Both the position numbers and the translations under genes were made by a program. Below are positions 23,604-31,086 of a stretch of 46,870 bases of DNA, piece after piece; the first letter of the stretch is position 1, and each line of letters starts with the position of its first letter. Location of the stretch: the NCBI GenBank assembly GCA_052273625.1, contig DAVZHW010000014.1, positions 1-46,870 of the forward strand. The letters run 5' to 3'. The notes beneath the pieces were generated by a model, which worked only from the letters and a program-made list of their open reading frames with translations, was not told where the DNA came from and searched no databases. This DNA is from Fimenecus sp052273625. Lineage in GTDB: Bacteria; Bacillota; Clostridia; Oscillospirales; Acutalibacteraceae.

Positions 23604-24494
23604 ATGTTCAAAAAAGCTCTTTCAATATTTTTAATATTTACGCTTGTTTTTTTGTTTGCATCATGCGGTGCGGACAATGACCCGTTGGAATCAAATAATA
23701 ACAGCAATGTTTTTAATCCCGACGCACCGACAATAACGCAGGCGGCGGACGATTCAGACGAAACGGTGGCAGATAACGGAAAATATGCTAAAGTTACCGT
23801 CCCCGAGGGCTACACCTTGCTTAAAACCGCTTGGCTTTTAGAGGAGAACGGCGTTTGCTCCACTGATGATTTTCTCAATGCGGTAAAAAATTACGACACA
23901 TCAAAATATTCTGTTTTGTCCTCAATTCATGACAGAGATAAGATTTGTTTCTTGCTTGAGGGCTATCTTTTCCCTGCAACTTACACTTTTGAGAAGAATT
24001 CAGACCCGACAAAGGTAATTGACAAAATGGTTGCGACCGAAGAAAAAAGATTTACCGCTGAAATGAGGCAGAGAGCGACGGAACTCGGTTATTCGGTACA
24101 CGATATTTTGACTATTGCTTCGATTATTGAAAAAGAGGCATTTACCGAAGAACAGCGCACACTTATTTCATCTACAATTCATAACCGCTTGAAGCAGAAT
24201 ATGAAGCTTGAGTATGACGTTACGGTGAAATATTGTACGGGAGTAATTCAGCTTAAATATCCCGATAAGATAGATTATTATAAGTATTATTATAACGGAA
24301 ACCGTTGCAAAGGCTTGATTGCAGGTCCTATTTGCAATCCCGGAATCGCGTCAATAAAGGCGGCGTTATATCCTGCCGATACTGATTACCTGTTTTTTGT
24401 AATTGACACAAATCCGCCGTATAATTCGGCATTTACAAATTCCTATGAAGAGCATTTGAAAAATGTTCAGAAATGGAAAAACGGAGAACTTTAA
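23604..24494 (+). CDS. mltG: MltG-like endolytic transglycosylase lipoprotein
   Basis: A 296-residue envelope protein that would cleave nascent peptidoglycan strands and set glycan length. The start ATG 23604 follows AAGAGGAAA. The N-terminus is a lipoprotein signal: basic MFKK, hydrophobic core, and lipobox FASC with Cys at about residue 21. A low-complexity Asn/Asp linker precedes the YceG/MltG domain, which has a LysM-like N-terminal part (VTVPEGYTLLKTAWLLEENG), the catalytic Glu in ASIIEKEA, and GPICNPGIASIKAAL. Most MltG proteins have a transmembrane anchor; here a lipid anchor replaces it. The next gene starts 17 bp downstream. Confidence 0.9.
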   Translation: MFKKALSIFLIFTLVFLFASCGADNDPLESNNNSNVFNPDAPTITQAADDSDETVADNGKYAKVTVPEGYTLLKTAWLLEENGVCSTDDFLNAVKNYDTSKYSVLSSIHDRDKICFLLEGYLFPATYTFEKNSDPTKVIDKMVATEEKRFTAEMRQRATELGYSVHDILTIASIIEKEAFTEEQRTLISSTIHNRLKQNMKLEYDVTVKYCTGVIQLKYPDKIDYYKYYYNGNRCKGLIAGPICNPGIASIKAALYPADTDYLFFVIDTNPPYNSAFTNSYEEHLKNVQKWKNGEL

Positions 24495-24511
24495 CAGATT
24501 TGGAGAAAACT

Positions 24512-25144
24512 ATGACAATTTCAACAGCAGATAAACTTGTACAGCTTCGTAAGGAAAAAGGATTTTCTCAAGAGGCGCTTGCCGCACAACTCGGCGTGAG
24601 CAGGCAGGCAATTTCAAAGTGGGAAAGAGCCGAAGCGTCTCCCGATACCGATAATTTAATTGCCCTTGCGGAAATTTACGGAATAACGCTTGATGCACTT
24701 TTAGGCTCTGAAAAGGAAATGCCGAGTCCTGAAATCAAATCAGAACAAGAGGTTGAAAAAAATGACGAAAAGCCCATAAAACATTCGCTTTATCCCGAAA
24801 TGGCAAACAGAATGTTCCGCTTTCCGTATCCGCTTATAGCAATAATCGCATATCTTGCACTTTGCTTCGGACTTAAAGGCGGCGTTATGGGGCACTCGCC
24901 GTGGTTTGTTTTCTCGCTGATTTTCTTGACAATTCCTATGTATTATATGATTGCAAGTGCTTGCAGAATGACAAGCAAAAGAACATTTTTATTCCTTATG
25001 CCCGTGCCGATTTTGATTATTGCGGCATATCTTTTTGGCGGATTTGTTTTCAGCGTATGGGTTAAAACGCTCATGATTTTCCTTGTAATTCCGCTTTACT
25101 ATTGGTGTGTGGCGGTCTATGCAAAGAGCGATAAGAAAAAATAA
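24512..25144 (+). CDS. XRE-type HTH protein with membrane domain
   Basis: A 210-residue protein joining an N-terminal Cro/CI HTH (about residues 5-62; FSQEALAAQLGVSRQAISKWERAEASPD) to a charged linker and a C-terminal membrane domain of about four helices. Many Firmicutes carry such membrane-tethered XRE regulators, usually of unknown signal. I chose ATG 24512 because TTGGAG lies 7-12 bases upstream; an in-frame start at 24473 would overlap the mltG-like gene. It is probably co-transcribed with that gene, hinting at envelope stress sensing (inference). Confidence 0.85.
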   Translation: MTISTADKLVQLRKEKGFSQEALAAQLGVSRQAISKWERAEASPDTDNLIALAEIYGITLDALLGSEKEMPSPEIKSEQEVEKNDEKPIKHSLYPEMANRMFRFPYPLIAIIAYLALCFGLKGGVMGHSPWFVFSLIFLTIPMYYMIASACRMTSKRTFLFLMPVPILIIAAYLFGGFVFSVWVKTLMIFLVIPLYYWCVAVYAKSDKKK

Positions 25145-25158
25145 CAGAGAAATAATAA

Positions 25159-25196
25159 AGCCGTGTGTGAATTTAAGTCACACACGGCTGATTTTT
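25159..25196 (+). terminator. Terminator between the XRE gene and glmS (convergent)
   Basis: AGCCGTGTGTGA (25159-25170) and TCACACACGGCT (25178-25189) form a perfect 12-bp stem with a 7-nt loop, then GATTTTTT on the plus strand. It may also serve the convergent glmS transcript. Confidence 0.88.
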
Positions 25197-27022
25197 TACT
25201 CAACTGTAACTGATTTTGCAAGGTTTCGAGGCTTATCTACATCGCAGCCCCTACCGAGTGCCATATAATAGGCAAATATCTGAAGCGGAACTACCGCAAG
25301 CGACGGCATAAGGAAGTCGCTGATTTCCGGAATTCTTATTATATCGTCGGCAAATTCCTCTGCTTCGGAATGATTCTCTCCGACAAGTGCAATTACCCTT
25401 GCGCCTCTTGCCTTGACCTCTTTTATATTGCCCAAGGTCTTTTCGTTAAGGTCGGACTGTGTGGCAACGGCAAACACGGGGGTTTTGTCCTCTATGAGTG
25501 AAATTGTACCGTGTTTTAGCTCTCCTGCCGCATACGCTTCGGAGTGAATATAGGAAATTTCCTTTAATTTCAGCGAGCCTTCAAGAGAAATCGCATAGTC
25601 AAGACCTCTGCCGATAAAGAACACATTTTCAGAGTCGGCATAGCTTTTTGCAAGCTCTTTCAATGTGGAATCCGTATCCAAAATGCCCTTGATAAGCTCG
25701 GGGAGGCGGAGAATATCCGCACAATATTTTTCTTCGTCGCTTTCGGAAAGCAAGCCCTTTGCCTTTGCGAATTTCAACGCCAAAAGATAGGAAACGCAGA
25801 GCTGAGCAGAAAATGCTTTTGTTGTGGCAACCGCAATTTCAGGACCTGCCATGGTATAAATGACATCATCCGATTCACGGGCGATGGTACTTGCGATAAC
25901 ATTTACGATTGAAATCGTCCTTGCACCCTTGCTTTTCGCTTCACGCAAGGCGGCAAGCGTATCAGCCGTTTCGCCCGATTGTGAAATTACGAGACAAATA
26001 TCATTTTTATTTATAATCGGATTTCTGTATCTGAATTCGCTTGCAAGGTCAACCTCACACGGAATTCTCGCAAGCTTTTCAATTACATATCTCGCTGCCG
26101 TTCCGACATGCCACGCACTTCCGCATGCAACTATATGAATTGTACCGATATTTTTTATATCTTCGGCGGAAAGTCCCAACTCTTCAATAACAACCTTGCC
26201 GTTTTTTATTCTCGGTGTAACCGTATCGTGAACAGTTCTCGGTTGCTCGGAGATTTCTTTTTTCATAAAGTGGTCAAAGCCGCCTTTTTCAGCCGACTCA
26301 ACATCCCATGTGACGTGGTAAATATCCTTTTGGACTTCGTTTCCTTCTATGTCAAAAAGCTTTACTGACGATTTATTCAGCAATGCCATTTGGTTGTCAT
26401 CAAGTAAATAGCAATCCCTTGTGTATTTAAGCACGGCGGGAATATCCGAGGCTATGAAATTTTCGTTTTCGCCCAAACCGATAATCAACGGGCTGTCTTT
26501 TCTTGCGACGATTATTTCGTCGGGTTTGCCGTCAATCAAAACAGCGGTTGCGTAAGACCCTCTGACTGTTTTCATAACATTCGACATAGCCTTTAATGAG
26601 TCGCCGGTATAAAAGAAATCGAACAAATGGGCAAGTACCTCTGTATCCGTCTGCGAGACGAATTTGTACCCCTTTTGTTCGAGCATAATTTTAAGCTCGA
26701 TATAGTTCTCAATAATGCCGTTATGCACCAGCGTAATGCGACCGTTTCCACCCTTATGAGGATGAGCGTTAACATCATCGGGGGCTCCGTGAGTTGCCCA
26801 ACGGGTATGACCTATACCCACGCAACCTGACGAAATACCCTCCGCTGACAGCTTTTTTTCGAGGTCGGCAATTCTGCCCTTAGTCTTTTTGACCTCGACA
26901 ACATCGCCGTTAAACACAGCTACGCCTGCCGAGTCATAACCTCTGTACTCGAGCTTCTTCAGACCGTCAATCAACACGGGCGACGCACTGCGGCCTCCGA
27001 TGTAACCAACAATTCCACACAT
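25196..27022 (-). CDS. glmS: Glutamine--fructose-6-phosphate aminotransferase (isomerizing)
   Basis: It makes glucosamine 6-phosphate from fructose 6-phosphate and glutamine, the entry step to UDP-GlcNAc and peptidoglycan. I start it at ATG 27022, giving 608 residues with Met-Cys-Gly-Ile-Val-Gly; Cys2 becomes the N-terminal nucleophile of the glutaminase domain, so any upstream extension would be inconsistent with activity. AAAGGAA at 27038-27032 is the RBS. An N-terminal Ntn amidotransferase domain (1 to about 240) is followed by two SIS domains. The C-terminus DKPRNLAKSVTVE is invariant. The gene is controlled by the glmS ribozyme in its leader. Confidence 0.98.
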   Translation of the reverse strand: MCGIVGYIGGRSASPVLIDGLKKLEYRGYDSAGVAVFNGDVVEVKKTKGRIADLEKKLSAEGISSGCVGIGHTRWATHGAPDDVNAHPHKGGNGRITLVHNGIIENYIELKIMLEQKGYKFVSQTDTEVLAHLFDFFYTGDSLKAMSNVMKTVRGSYATAVLIDGKPDEIIVARKDSPLIIGLGENENFIASDIPAVLKYTRDCYLLDDNQMALLNKSSVKLFDIEGNEVQKDIYHVTWDVESAEKGGFDHFMKKEISEQPRTVHDTVTPRIKNGKVVIEELGLSAEDIKNIGTIHIVACGSAWHVGTAARYVIEKLARIPCEVDLASEFRYRNPIINKNDICLVISQSGETADTLAALREAKSKGARTISIVNVIASTIARESDDVIYTMAGPEIAVATTKAFSAQLCVSYLLALKFAKAKGLLSESDEEKYCADILRLPELIKGILDTDSTLKELAKSYADSENVFFIGRGLDYAISLEGSLKLKEISYIHSEAYAAGELKHGTISLIEDKTPVFAVATQSDLNEKTLGNIKEVKARGARVIALVGENHSEAEEFADDIIRIPEISDFLMPSLAVVPLQIFAYYMALGRGCDVDKPRNLAKSVTVE

Positions 27023-27057
27023 ATTAACTTGTTCCTTTGCAAAAATATTTGCACGGT

Positions 27058-27200
27058 ACATTTACCTCTGTTTTGCCGTCGCCGACAGTTTTTAGTAAAT
27101 GTTTATGTCCCCGCACATACGGGACAAGAAGCATCCGCCGAATATTTCGATAACTTCTTCCTCGTCATCTGCCAATTACAGTGCAAGCAGACCCGGCGCT
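27058..27200 (-). ncRNA. glmS ribozyme-riboswitch
   Basis: On the minus strand the leader contains the core AGCGCC (27200-27195; cleavage expected between A27200 and G27199), then CTGTAATTGGCAG, GACGAGG, GTTATCGA, TTCGGCGGATGC and CTTCTTGTCC, in the order known for glmS ribozymes. A P4-like arm follows: ACATTTAC (27102-27095) with GTAAATGT (27065-27058), enclosing CTGT/ACAG. Glucosamine 6-phosphate acts as the cofactor for self-cleavage, and the cleaved mRNA is degraded (established for the class). It lies between the promoter at 27280 and the glmS start at 27022. Confidence 0.95.
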
Positions 27201-27251
27201 ATTTTTAAGGGAAAATTTCAAACCCGAAGGAACTGCACAATTCCATTTACG

Positions 27252-27280
27252 ATTATATCCTGTGCTTTTAATTTTGTCAA
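27252..27280 (-). promoter_or_regulatory. glmS promoter
   Basis: On the minus strand TTGACA (27280-27275), 17-bp spacer, TATAAT (27257-27252): a perfect consensus promoter. The predicted start is near 27245, about 45 nt before the ribozyme cleavage site. Confidence 0.9.
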
Positions 27281-27338
27281 CCGCTTTAATTTTGTAATTA
27301 AATTTGCGTTTTAGGGAAAAATAAAGCAGGTGATATTT

Positions 27339-28157
27339 ATGAAAACTTCTTGTATAAAGCTTCTTGCGAGAAATATTAACGAAGCGTGCGGTAGAAAGTT
27401 ATACTTTGCAAACATATTTTTCATACTTTTGAGATTTTTATGCCTCGTGCTTTTCATATTCTTTTTATTTATGCTTTCCGCCCTTGATAAATTTGTCCTC
27501 GATTTTCCTCAAGCGGCGTACTATGCCGTTTTTTCGCTCGGCGCATTTTTCACGCTGTGGTATTTCATTATATGCGGTCATTTGCAAAAACGTACCTTTT
27601 ATCTTTCGGGAAAGAAAAGCAACAGGGTAAAAGTGCTTCACGTTATAAAAGTCAGCGTTCAGTTAAAAATTATCTATCTTCATATTTTGCGTTCGATTAT
27701 AAATTTCGGCTCTTTTATTTTATACCTTTTGCCGTGCCTTGCAACGCTTGCCGTTTCGCTGTATTTTTTGCAAAGCGGTATGCCGAAAATGATATTTTAT
27801 GCCTGCGTTGCACTGTTTTCAATGCTGCTTTTAACAGGCGTGTTTTTCTTTCTTGTTTCAAAGCAAAGGCTTACGTTTTTAGATGAAATTATATGCTCGC
27901 AGCCGTCGCTTTCGTCAGTTGAGGTCATACATTATCTGAATGAACACACAAGCTCGGGCAAGCTTCGGCTTTTGAAATTCAAAATGAGCTTTGTCCTTTG
28001 GATATTGTCCGAAGTTTTCATTTTTTCTATTCCGTTTGTGTCGGCGTATTACAACAGAAGCCTTAATATATACGCAAAATCGGTCTTGAAGCTGTACACT
28101 CCAAAACCGATTGAAAAGCCTATTGTATTTATGAAATTAAGAATAGCAGAAAATTAA
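27339..28157 (+). CDS. Multi-pass membrane protein, unknown function
   Basis: A 272-residue protein with about five to six hydrophobic helices (near residues 25-50, 60-85, 115-140, 145-165 and 215-240) and a basic, Lys/Arg-rich cytoplasmic character. No family recognised; it resembles the many poorly annotated clostridial membrane proteins of this size. The start ATG 27339 has AGG at 27328-27330 as RBS; GTG 27330 is an in-frame alternative. It is divergent from glmS, and its stop overlaps the convergent histidine-phosphatase gene by 4 bp. Confidence 0.7.
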   Translation: MKTSCIKLLARNINEACGRKLYFANIFFILLRFLCLVLFIFFLFMLSALDKFVLDFPQAAYYAVFSLGAFFTLWYFIICGHLQKRTFYLSGKKSNRVKVLHVIKVSVQLKIIYLHILRSIINFGSFILYLLPCLATLAVSLYFLQSGMPKMIFYACVALFSMLLLTGVFFFLVSKQRLTFLDEIICSQPSLSSVEVIHYLNEHTSSGKLRLLKFKMSFVLWILSEVFIFSIPFVSAYYNRSLNIYAKSVLKLYTPKPIEKPIVFMKLRIAEN

Positions 28158-28897
28158 CTAAGACCGCCGTTTTCATAATCCGTGTAGTCGTCAATGTATT
28201 CACTGATGTCGAAATCGTCCTTATCGGGGTCAAAGTCAAAGGTGTCCCACATATCTCTTTCGGCATCAATCTGCTGAGGGATAGGCGGACATTCGGCAAA
28301 TGCCTCGAGCTTTTGACCCATTCTCCAAACTGTCGGATCAATTCTCAATGTATAGCCGCAGCCGTTTGGCGTTAACCACTCGTGCATAGGCGCTTCGGGG
28401 ATGGCAAAGGCAGCCATAAGCGACATTATAACGCCGCCGTGAGTGATGATAGCTGTGCTTCTTGTTCCGGATTTGATTATGCCCTCGATAATGCGTATAA
28501 AGCACTTACAAATTCTGTCGTTAAACTCTTTTTGGCTCTCGCCGAAAGGAACAGGCTCCTCGGGATGAGCACCGGAAATCCAATCCTTAAATGTGTCAAG
28601 GTCTTTGAGCTCGTCTGCTGTCATACCCTCGAAATCGCCGAAATCATACTCGATAAGGTCCTGCATAATAACAGGCTCTTTTTCGGGATATATGAGCTTT
28701 GCGGTTTCGGTGCAACGCTTCAACGGACTTGAAATTACAACATCGGCGTAAGGATAGCCCTCGTTTTCGTCCATAAGATTCTTAATTTGAGCTAAGCCCT
28801 CTTTTGTAGGCTCCACGTCGGTCTGACCTATGTACTTGCCCTCGGTGTTTTCCTTTGTCATTGCGTGTCTTATTAAATGAACAGTGTAGGTTTTCAT
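28154..28897 (-). CDS. Histidine phosphatase (phosphoglycerate-mutase-like)
   Basis: A 247-residue cytoplasmic enzyme of the histidine-phosphatase superfamily. The phosphoacceptor motif LIRHAMTKEN puts the catalytic His at residue 11, flanked by Arg10. The EYDFGDFEG segment supplies the acid, and the second His is in ITHGG. The EGKYIGQTD loop is like that of broad-specificity phosphatases and CobC-type enzymes rather than glycolytic mutase. The C-terminal 60 residues are acidic and unassigned. Substrate unknown. AGGAGAATTTT RBS. Divergent from the XRE gene at 28979. Confidence 0.88.
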   Translation of the reverse strand: MKTYTVHLIRHAMTKENTEGKYIGQTDVEPTKEGLAQIKNLMDENEGYPYADVVISSPLKRCTETAKLIYPEKEPVIMQDLIEYDFGDFEGMTADELKDLDTFKDWISGAHPEEPVPFGESQKEFNDRICKCFIRIIEGIIKSGTRSTAIITHGGVIMSLMAAFAIPEAPMHEWLTPNGCGYTLRIDPTVWRMGQKLEAFAECPPIPQQIDAERDMWDTFDFDPDKDDFDISEYIDDYTDYENGGLS

Positions 28898-28978
28898 AAA
28901 ATTCTCCTATACAAAAAGTATTTTTTATGTTAAAATGAGTTTTGAATTATACAAAGAGTAATAAAGGGGCGTAAATAA

Positions 28979-29596
28979 ATGAAAAATTCATTTGCCGTAA
29001 GATTGAGTGAGTTAAGGCGCCAAAGAGGGTTGAGCCAAAAGGAAACTGCCGATGCGCTCGGTGTGTCGCAAGCTTTGCTGTCCCACTACGAAAAGGGAAT
29101 TCGTGAATGCGGACTCGATTTTTTATGTAATGCCGCAGCGTATTTTGACGTCAGCTGCGACTATATGCTCGGTATGAGCGACTCAAAGGATGATTTCGTT
29201 GCTAATTTCGATAAAGGCGAAAGCATACTTGATTCGGAATACAGAATGAATACTGTTTTGCGTGCGATTATGATGCTTTATTCACGCTATTCCGACGCCG
29301 ATATCGGAAAGGAAACGGCGGTAAAAAATTACTTTGCACTCACGGTGTATCGCCTTGCGATTATCGCTTCACAGGCAGAGTGTATTCCGAAAAGCTGGAT
29401 AAGCCTACCGTATGAGTCGGCTCTTGCGACCTGCAATGCACAGACTGAAATGATTTCCGATTTGCTTCAGTCCGAGGTTGCAAAAAGGCACGCAAAGAAT
29501 ATTTCAGAGCCTGAGTGTATTAAAACAGTAATTTCCTCTGCCGAAAAATCTATTATAAAAGAGTGTGAGCGAATACTCAACAATCAAAGCATTTAA
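28979..29596 (+). CDS. XRE-family regulator with long C-terminal domain
   Basis: A 205-residue protein with an N-terminal Cro/CI HTH (about residues 6-65; LSQKETADALGVSQALLSHYEKG) and an all-helical C-terminal region of about 130 residues with no recognised sensor. RBS AAAGGGGCG; an extended -10 (TGTTAAAAT ending at 28936) lies upstream. Its 3' end overlaps the convergent rubrerythrin gene by 20 bp, so the two transcripts would be antisense there. Targets are not known. Divergent from the histidine phosphatase. Confidence 0.85.
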   Translation: MKNSFAVRLSELRRQRGLSQKETADALGVSQALLSHYEKGIRECGLDFLCNAAAYFDVSCDYMLGMSDSKDDFVANFDKGESILDSEYRMNTVLRAIMMLYSRYSDADIGKETAVKNYFALTVYRLAIIASQAECIPKSWISLPYESALATCNAQTEMISDLLQSEVAKRHAKNISEPECIKTVISSAEKSIIKECERILNNQSI

Positions 29597-30113
29597 TTTG
29601 GAAAAATGCCTGCGGTCTTTCGCAAACAGGACAGTTGGCAGGCGGATTTTTGCCTTTGTGAATATGACCGCAATTTCGGCATATCCAAATCGTGTCCTCG
29701 TCGCCGTCAAACACGGTATTTTCCATAACTTTTTCGTGTAAACAGGTATATATTTCTTCGTGGTGTCGTTCAACTTCGGCAACGCTCTCGAATAGAAAAG
29801 CAATTTCGTTAAAACCCTCTTCACGAGCCGTCTTTGCAAATTCAGAGTACATTTCCGACCACTCGTAATGCTCACCGGCAATAGCGTCATTCAGATTTTC
29901 CGCCGTTGAAGGCATACCCGAATTTAACTGCTTAAACCAGATTTCAGCGTGGGCTTTTTCGTTGTGTGCTGTGTTGTCGATTATAGCGGCATATTTTTCA
30001 TAGCCGTCTTTTCTTGCCTTTTCGGCATAAAAGCTGTACTTAATACTTGCCTGTGACTCACCGGCGAATGCGGCGAGTAAATTCTTTTCTGTTTTTGAGC
30101 CTGAAAGTTCCAT
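29577..30113 (-). CDS. rbr: Rubrerythrin
   Basis: A peroxide-reducing diiron protein that protects anaerobes against oxidative stress in the cytoplasm. The 178 residues consist of a ferritin-like four-helix bundle (Glu ligands in AFAGESQA, NEKAHAE, AGEHYEW and VERHHEE, about residues 15-135) and a C-terminal rubredoxin domain with CRNCGH and CPVC binding one iron. This is the standard domain order. RBS AAAGGAG. It is a single gene with no linked perR or rubredoxin in the window. Confidence 0.96.
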   Translation of the reverse strand: MELSGSKTEKNLLAAFAGESQASIKYSFYAEKARKDGYEKYAAIIDNTAHNEKAHAEIWFKQLNSGMPSTAENLNDAIAGEHYEWSEMYSEFAKTAREEGFNEIAFLFESVAEVERHHEEIYTCLHEKVMENTVFDGDEDTIWICRNCGHIHKGKNPPANCPVCERPQAFFQIKCFDC

Positions 30114-30182
30114 AAAAGCAACTCCTTTACTTAATCGGTATCGGAGTTATTTTTTGCGGATTTTTCAGAAATATACGTTTAG

Positions 30183-30770
30183 TTAAAAACTATCTATATT
30201 ATCTTTGATAAATACTTTTGCCGCATCGAGGAATTTTTCTCTCGAATAGATTTTATCAAATTCTGCGTCGGTTTTGTCCTTTAGTTCTTTGTCAAATGGT
30301 GTATCGTAGTCACGGTTACAATATAATCCGAATTCTGTGCTGATAAACGGATGATATTCCGGAACAAGAAATGCTGCTACAACAAGGTAGCCTAAAAAAT
30401 CACTTGTGTAATCGGAAAAGAATGAAGACAGTTCAGAGTTATATTCCGATATAAAGCTGTTTAAAACATATATGATTTTTTGATCCTCATTAAACCTTGC
30501 AAATTCTGCGTCAGGGTCATCCGATTTATCAATTTTCACTTGCAAAACGGTACTTACACCTTCAAGCAATTCCTCGGGGTCGGCATTCTCAACTTTTTCA
30601 ACCGTTAAATCCGTATATTTATCTTTAAGTTCTTTAAGTCTGTCAAGCTGTGCCATAATTTCTTTCGTTTGCTCATTGCGTGCCGATACCGCCTTGCCCG
30701 CAAACACTATTACGACAGCGGTTATTACCACAAGAACTGCAAATATGAGCCAAAGATACCAATACTCCAT
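30183..30770 (-). CDS. Membrane-anchored protein of unknown function
   Basis: A 195-residue protein (start ATG 30770; ATG 30779 would add MVI). One N-terminal transmembrane helix (about 3-25), then a coiled-coil-prone charged segment (about 30-55), then an acidic domain rich in Asp, Glu, Phe and Tyr with a hydrophobic stretch near residue 130 (FLGYLVVAAFLVPEY). No family recognised. It is the last gene of the trmN6-rsmI run. The preceding 300 bp hold two copies of a predicted structured RNA whose last bases overlap its ribosome-binding region, so its translation is probably controlled there. Confidence 0.7.
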   Translation of the reverse strand: MEYWYLWLIFAVLVVITAVVIVFAGKAVSARNEQTKEIMAQLDRLKELKDKYTDLTVEKVENADPEELLEGVSTVLQVKIDKSDDPDAEFARFNEDQKIIYVLNSFISEYNSELSSFFSDYTSDFLGYLVVAAFLVPEYHPFISTEFGLYCNRDYDTPFDKELKDKTDAEFDKIYSREKFLDAAKVFIKDNIDSF

Positions 30771-30772
30771 AA

Positions 30773-30907
30773 TCACCATAGCCTTTCAGGCAACAAATAG
30801 TTTATTAAAAATCACCGATTTTACCTGTGTTGCCTGAACAGGCGTGATGGTGATTTCTGCCATCTCAAAATTTTGCCAAAGGTAAATTTTGAGGGCATTA
30901 TAATTAT
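30773..30907 (-). ncRNA. Candidate structured RNA element, proximal copy
   Basis: A 135-bp unit repeated at 30933-31067 with two substitutions. Read on the minus strand it gives hairpin P1 (30893-30884 with 30873-30864, 10 bp). An H-type pseudoknot follows: stem 1 30856-30849 with 30816-30809 (AAAUCACC/GGUGAUUU), stem 2 30838-30828 with 30795-30785 (UUCAGGCAACA/UGUUGCCUGAA). The 3' strand of stem 2 abuts GAAAGG and GGTGA, the only RBS-like sequences of the downstream gene. The class is not one I recognise. Confidence 0.6.
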
Positions 30908-30936
30908 GTGAATAGTGTGATATTCACACTATTCAC
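30908..30936. repeat. Perfect palindrome between the two RNA element copies
   Basis: GTGAATAGTGTGA (30908-30920), TAT, TCACACTATTCAC (30924-30936): a perfect 13-3-13 inverted repeat. Its right half plus CC matches 31082-31095, which includes the rsmI stop codon (one mismatch). The duplicated unit therefore probably arose from the rsmI 3' end outward. Confidence 0.85.
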
Positions 30937-31067
30937 CATAGCCTTTCAGGCAACAAATAGTTTATTAAAAATCACCGATTTTACCTGTGCTGCCTGAACA
31001 GGCGTGATGGTGATTTCTGCCATCTCAAAATTTCGCCAAAGGTAAATTTTGAGGGCATTATAATTAT
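30933..31067 (-). ncRNA. Candidate structured RNA element, distal copy
   Basis: Second copy of the 135-bp unit (offset 160 bp). Two substitutions separate it from the proximal copy. One lies in the P1 loop. The other turns an A-U of stem 2 into G-U when the minus strand is transcribed, but would be an A-C mismatch in plus-strand RNA. The pattern supports a folded RNA read on the minus strand. It begins 20 nt after the rsmI stop codon. Confidence 0.55.
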
Positions 31068-31086
31068 CATAACGTGATTTTTCACA

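Noticed and set aside
27023..27061. N-terminal extension of glmS by 13 codons
   Set aside because: The glutaminase nucleophile must be the N-terminal Cys after Met removal, and the extension overlaps the ribozyme 3' region; AAAGGAA is correctly placed for ATG 27022.
30773..31067. Direct repeats considered as a CRISPR array
   Set aside because: There are only two units of 135 bp; the spacer is a palindrome, not a unique 30-40 bp sequence; and no cas genes are nearby.
30773..31067. Tandem element considered as a tandem glycine riboswitch because of CAGGUAAAA on the minus strand
   Set aside because: The other conserved glycine-aptamer blocks are missing, the overall fold is a pseudoknot, and the downstream gene has no link to glycine metabolism.
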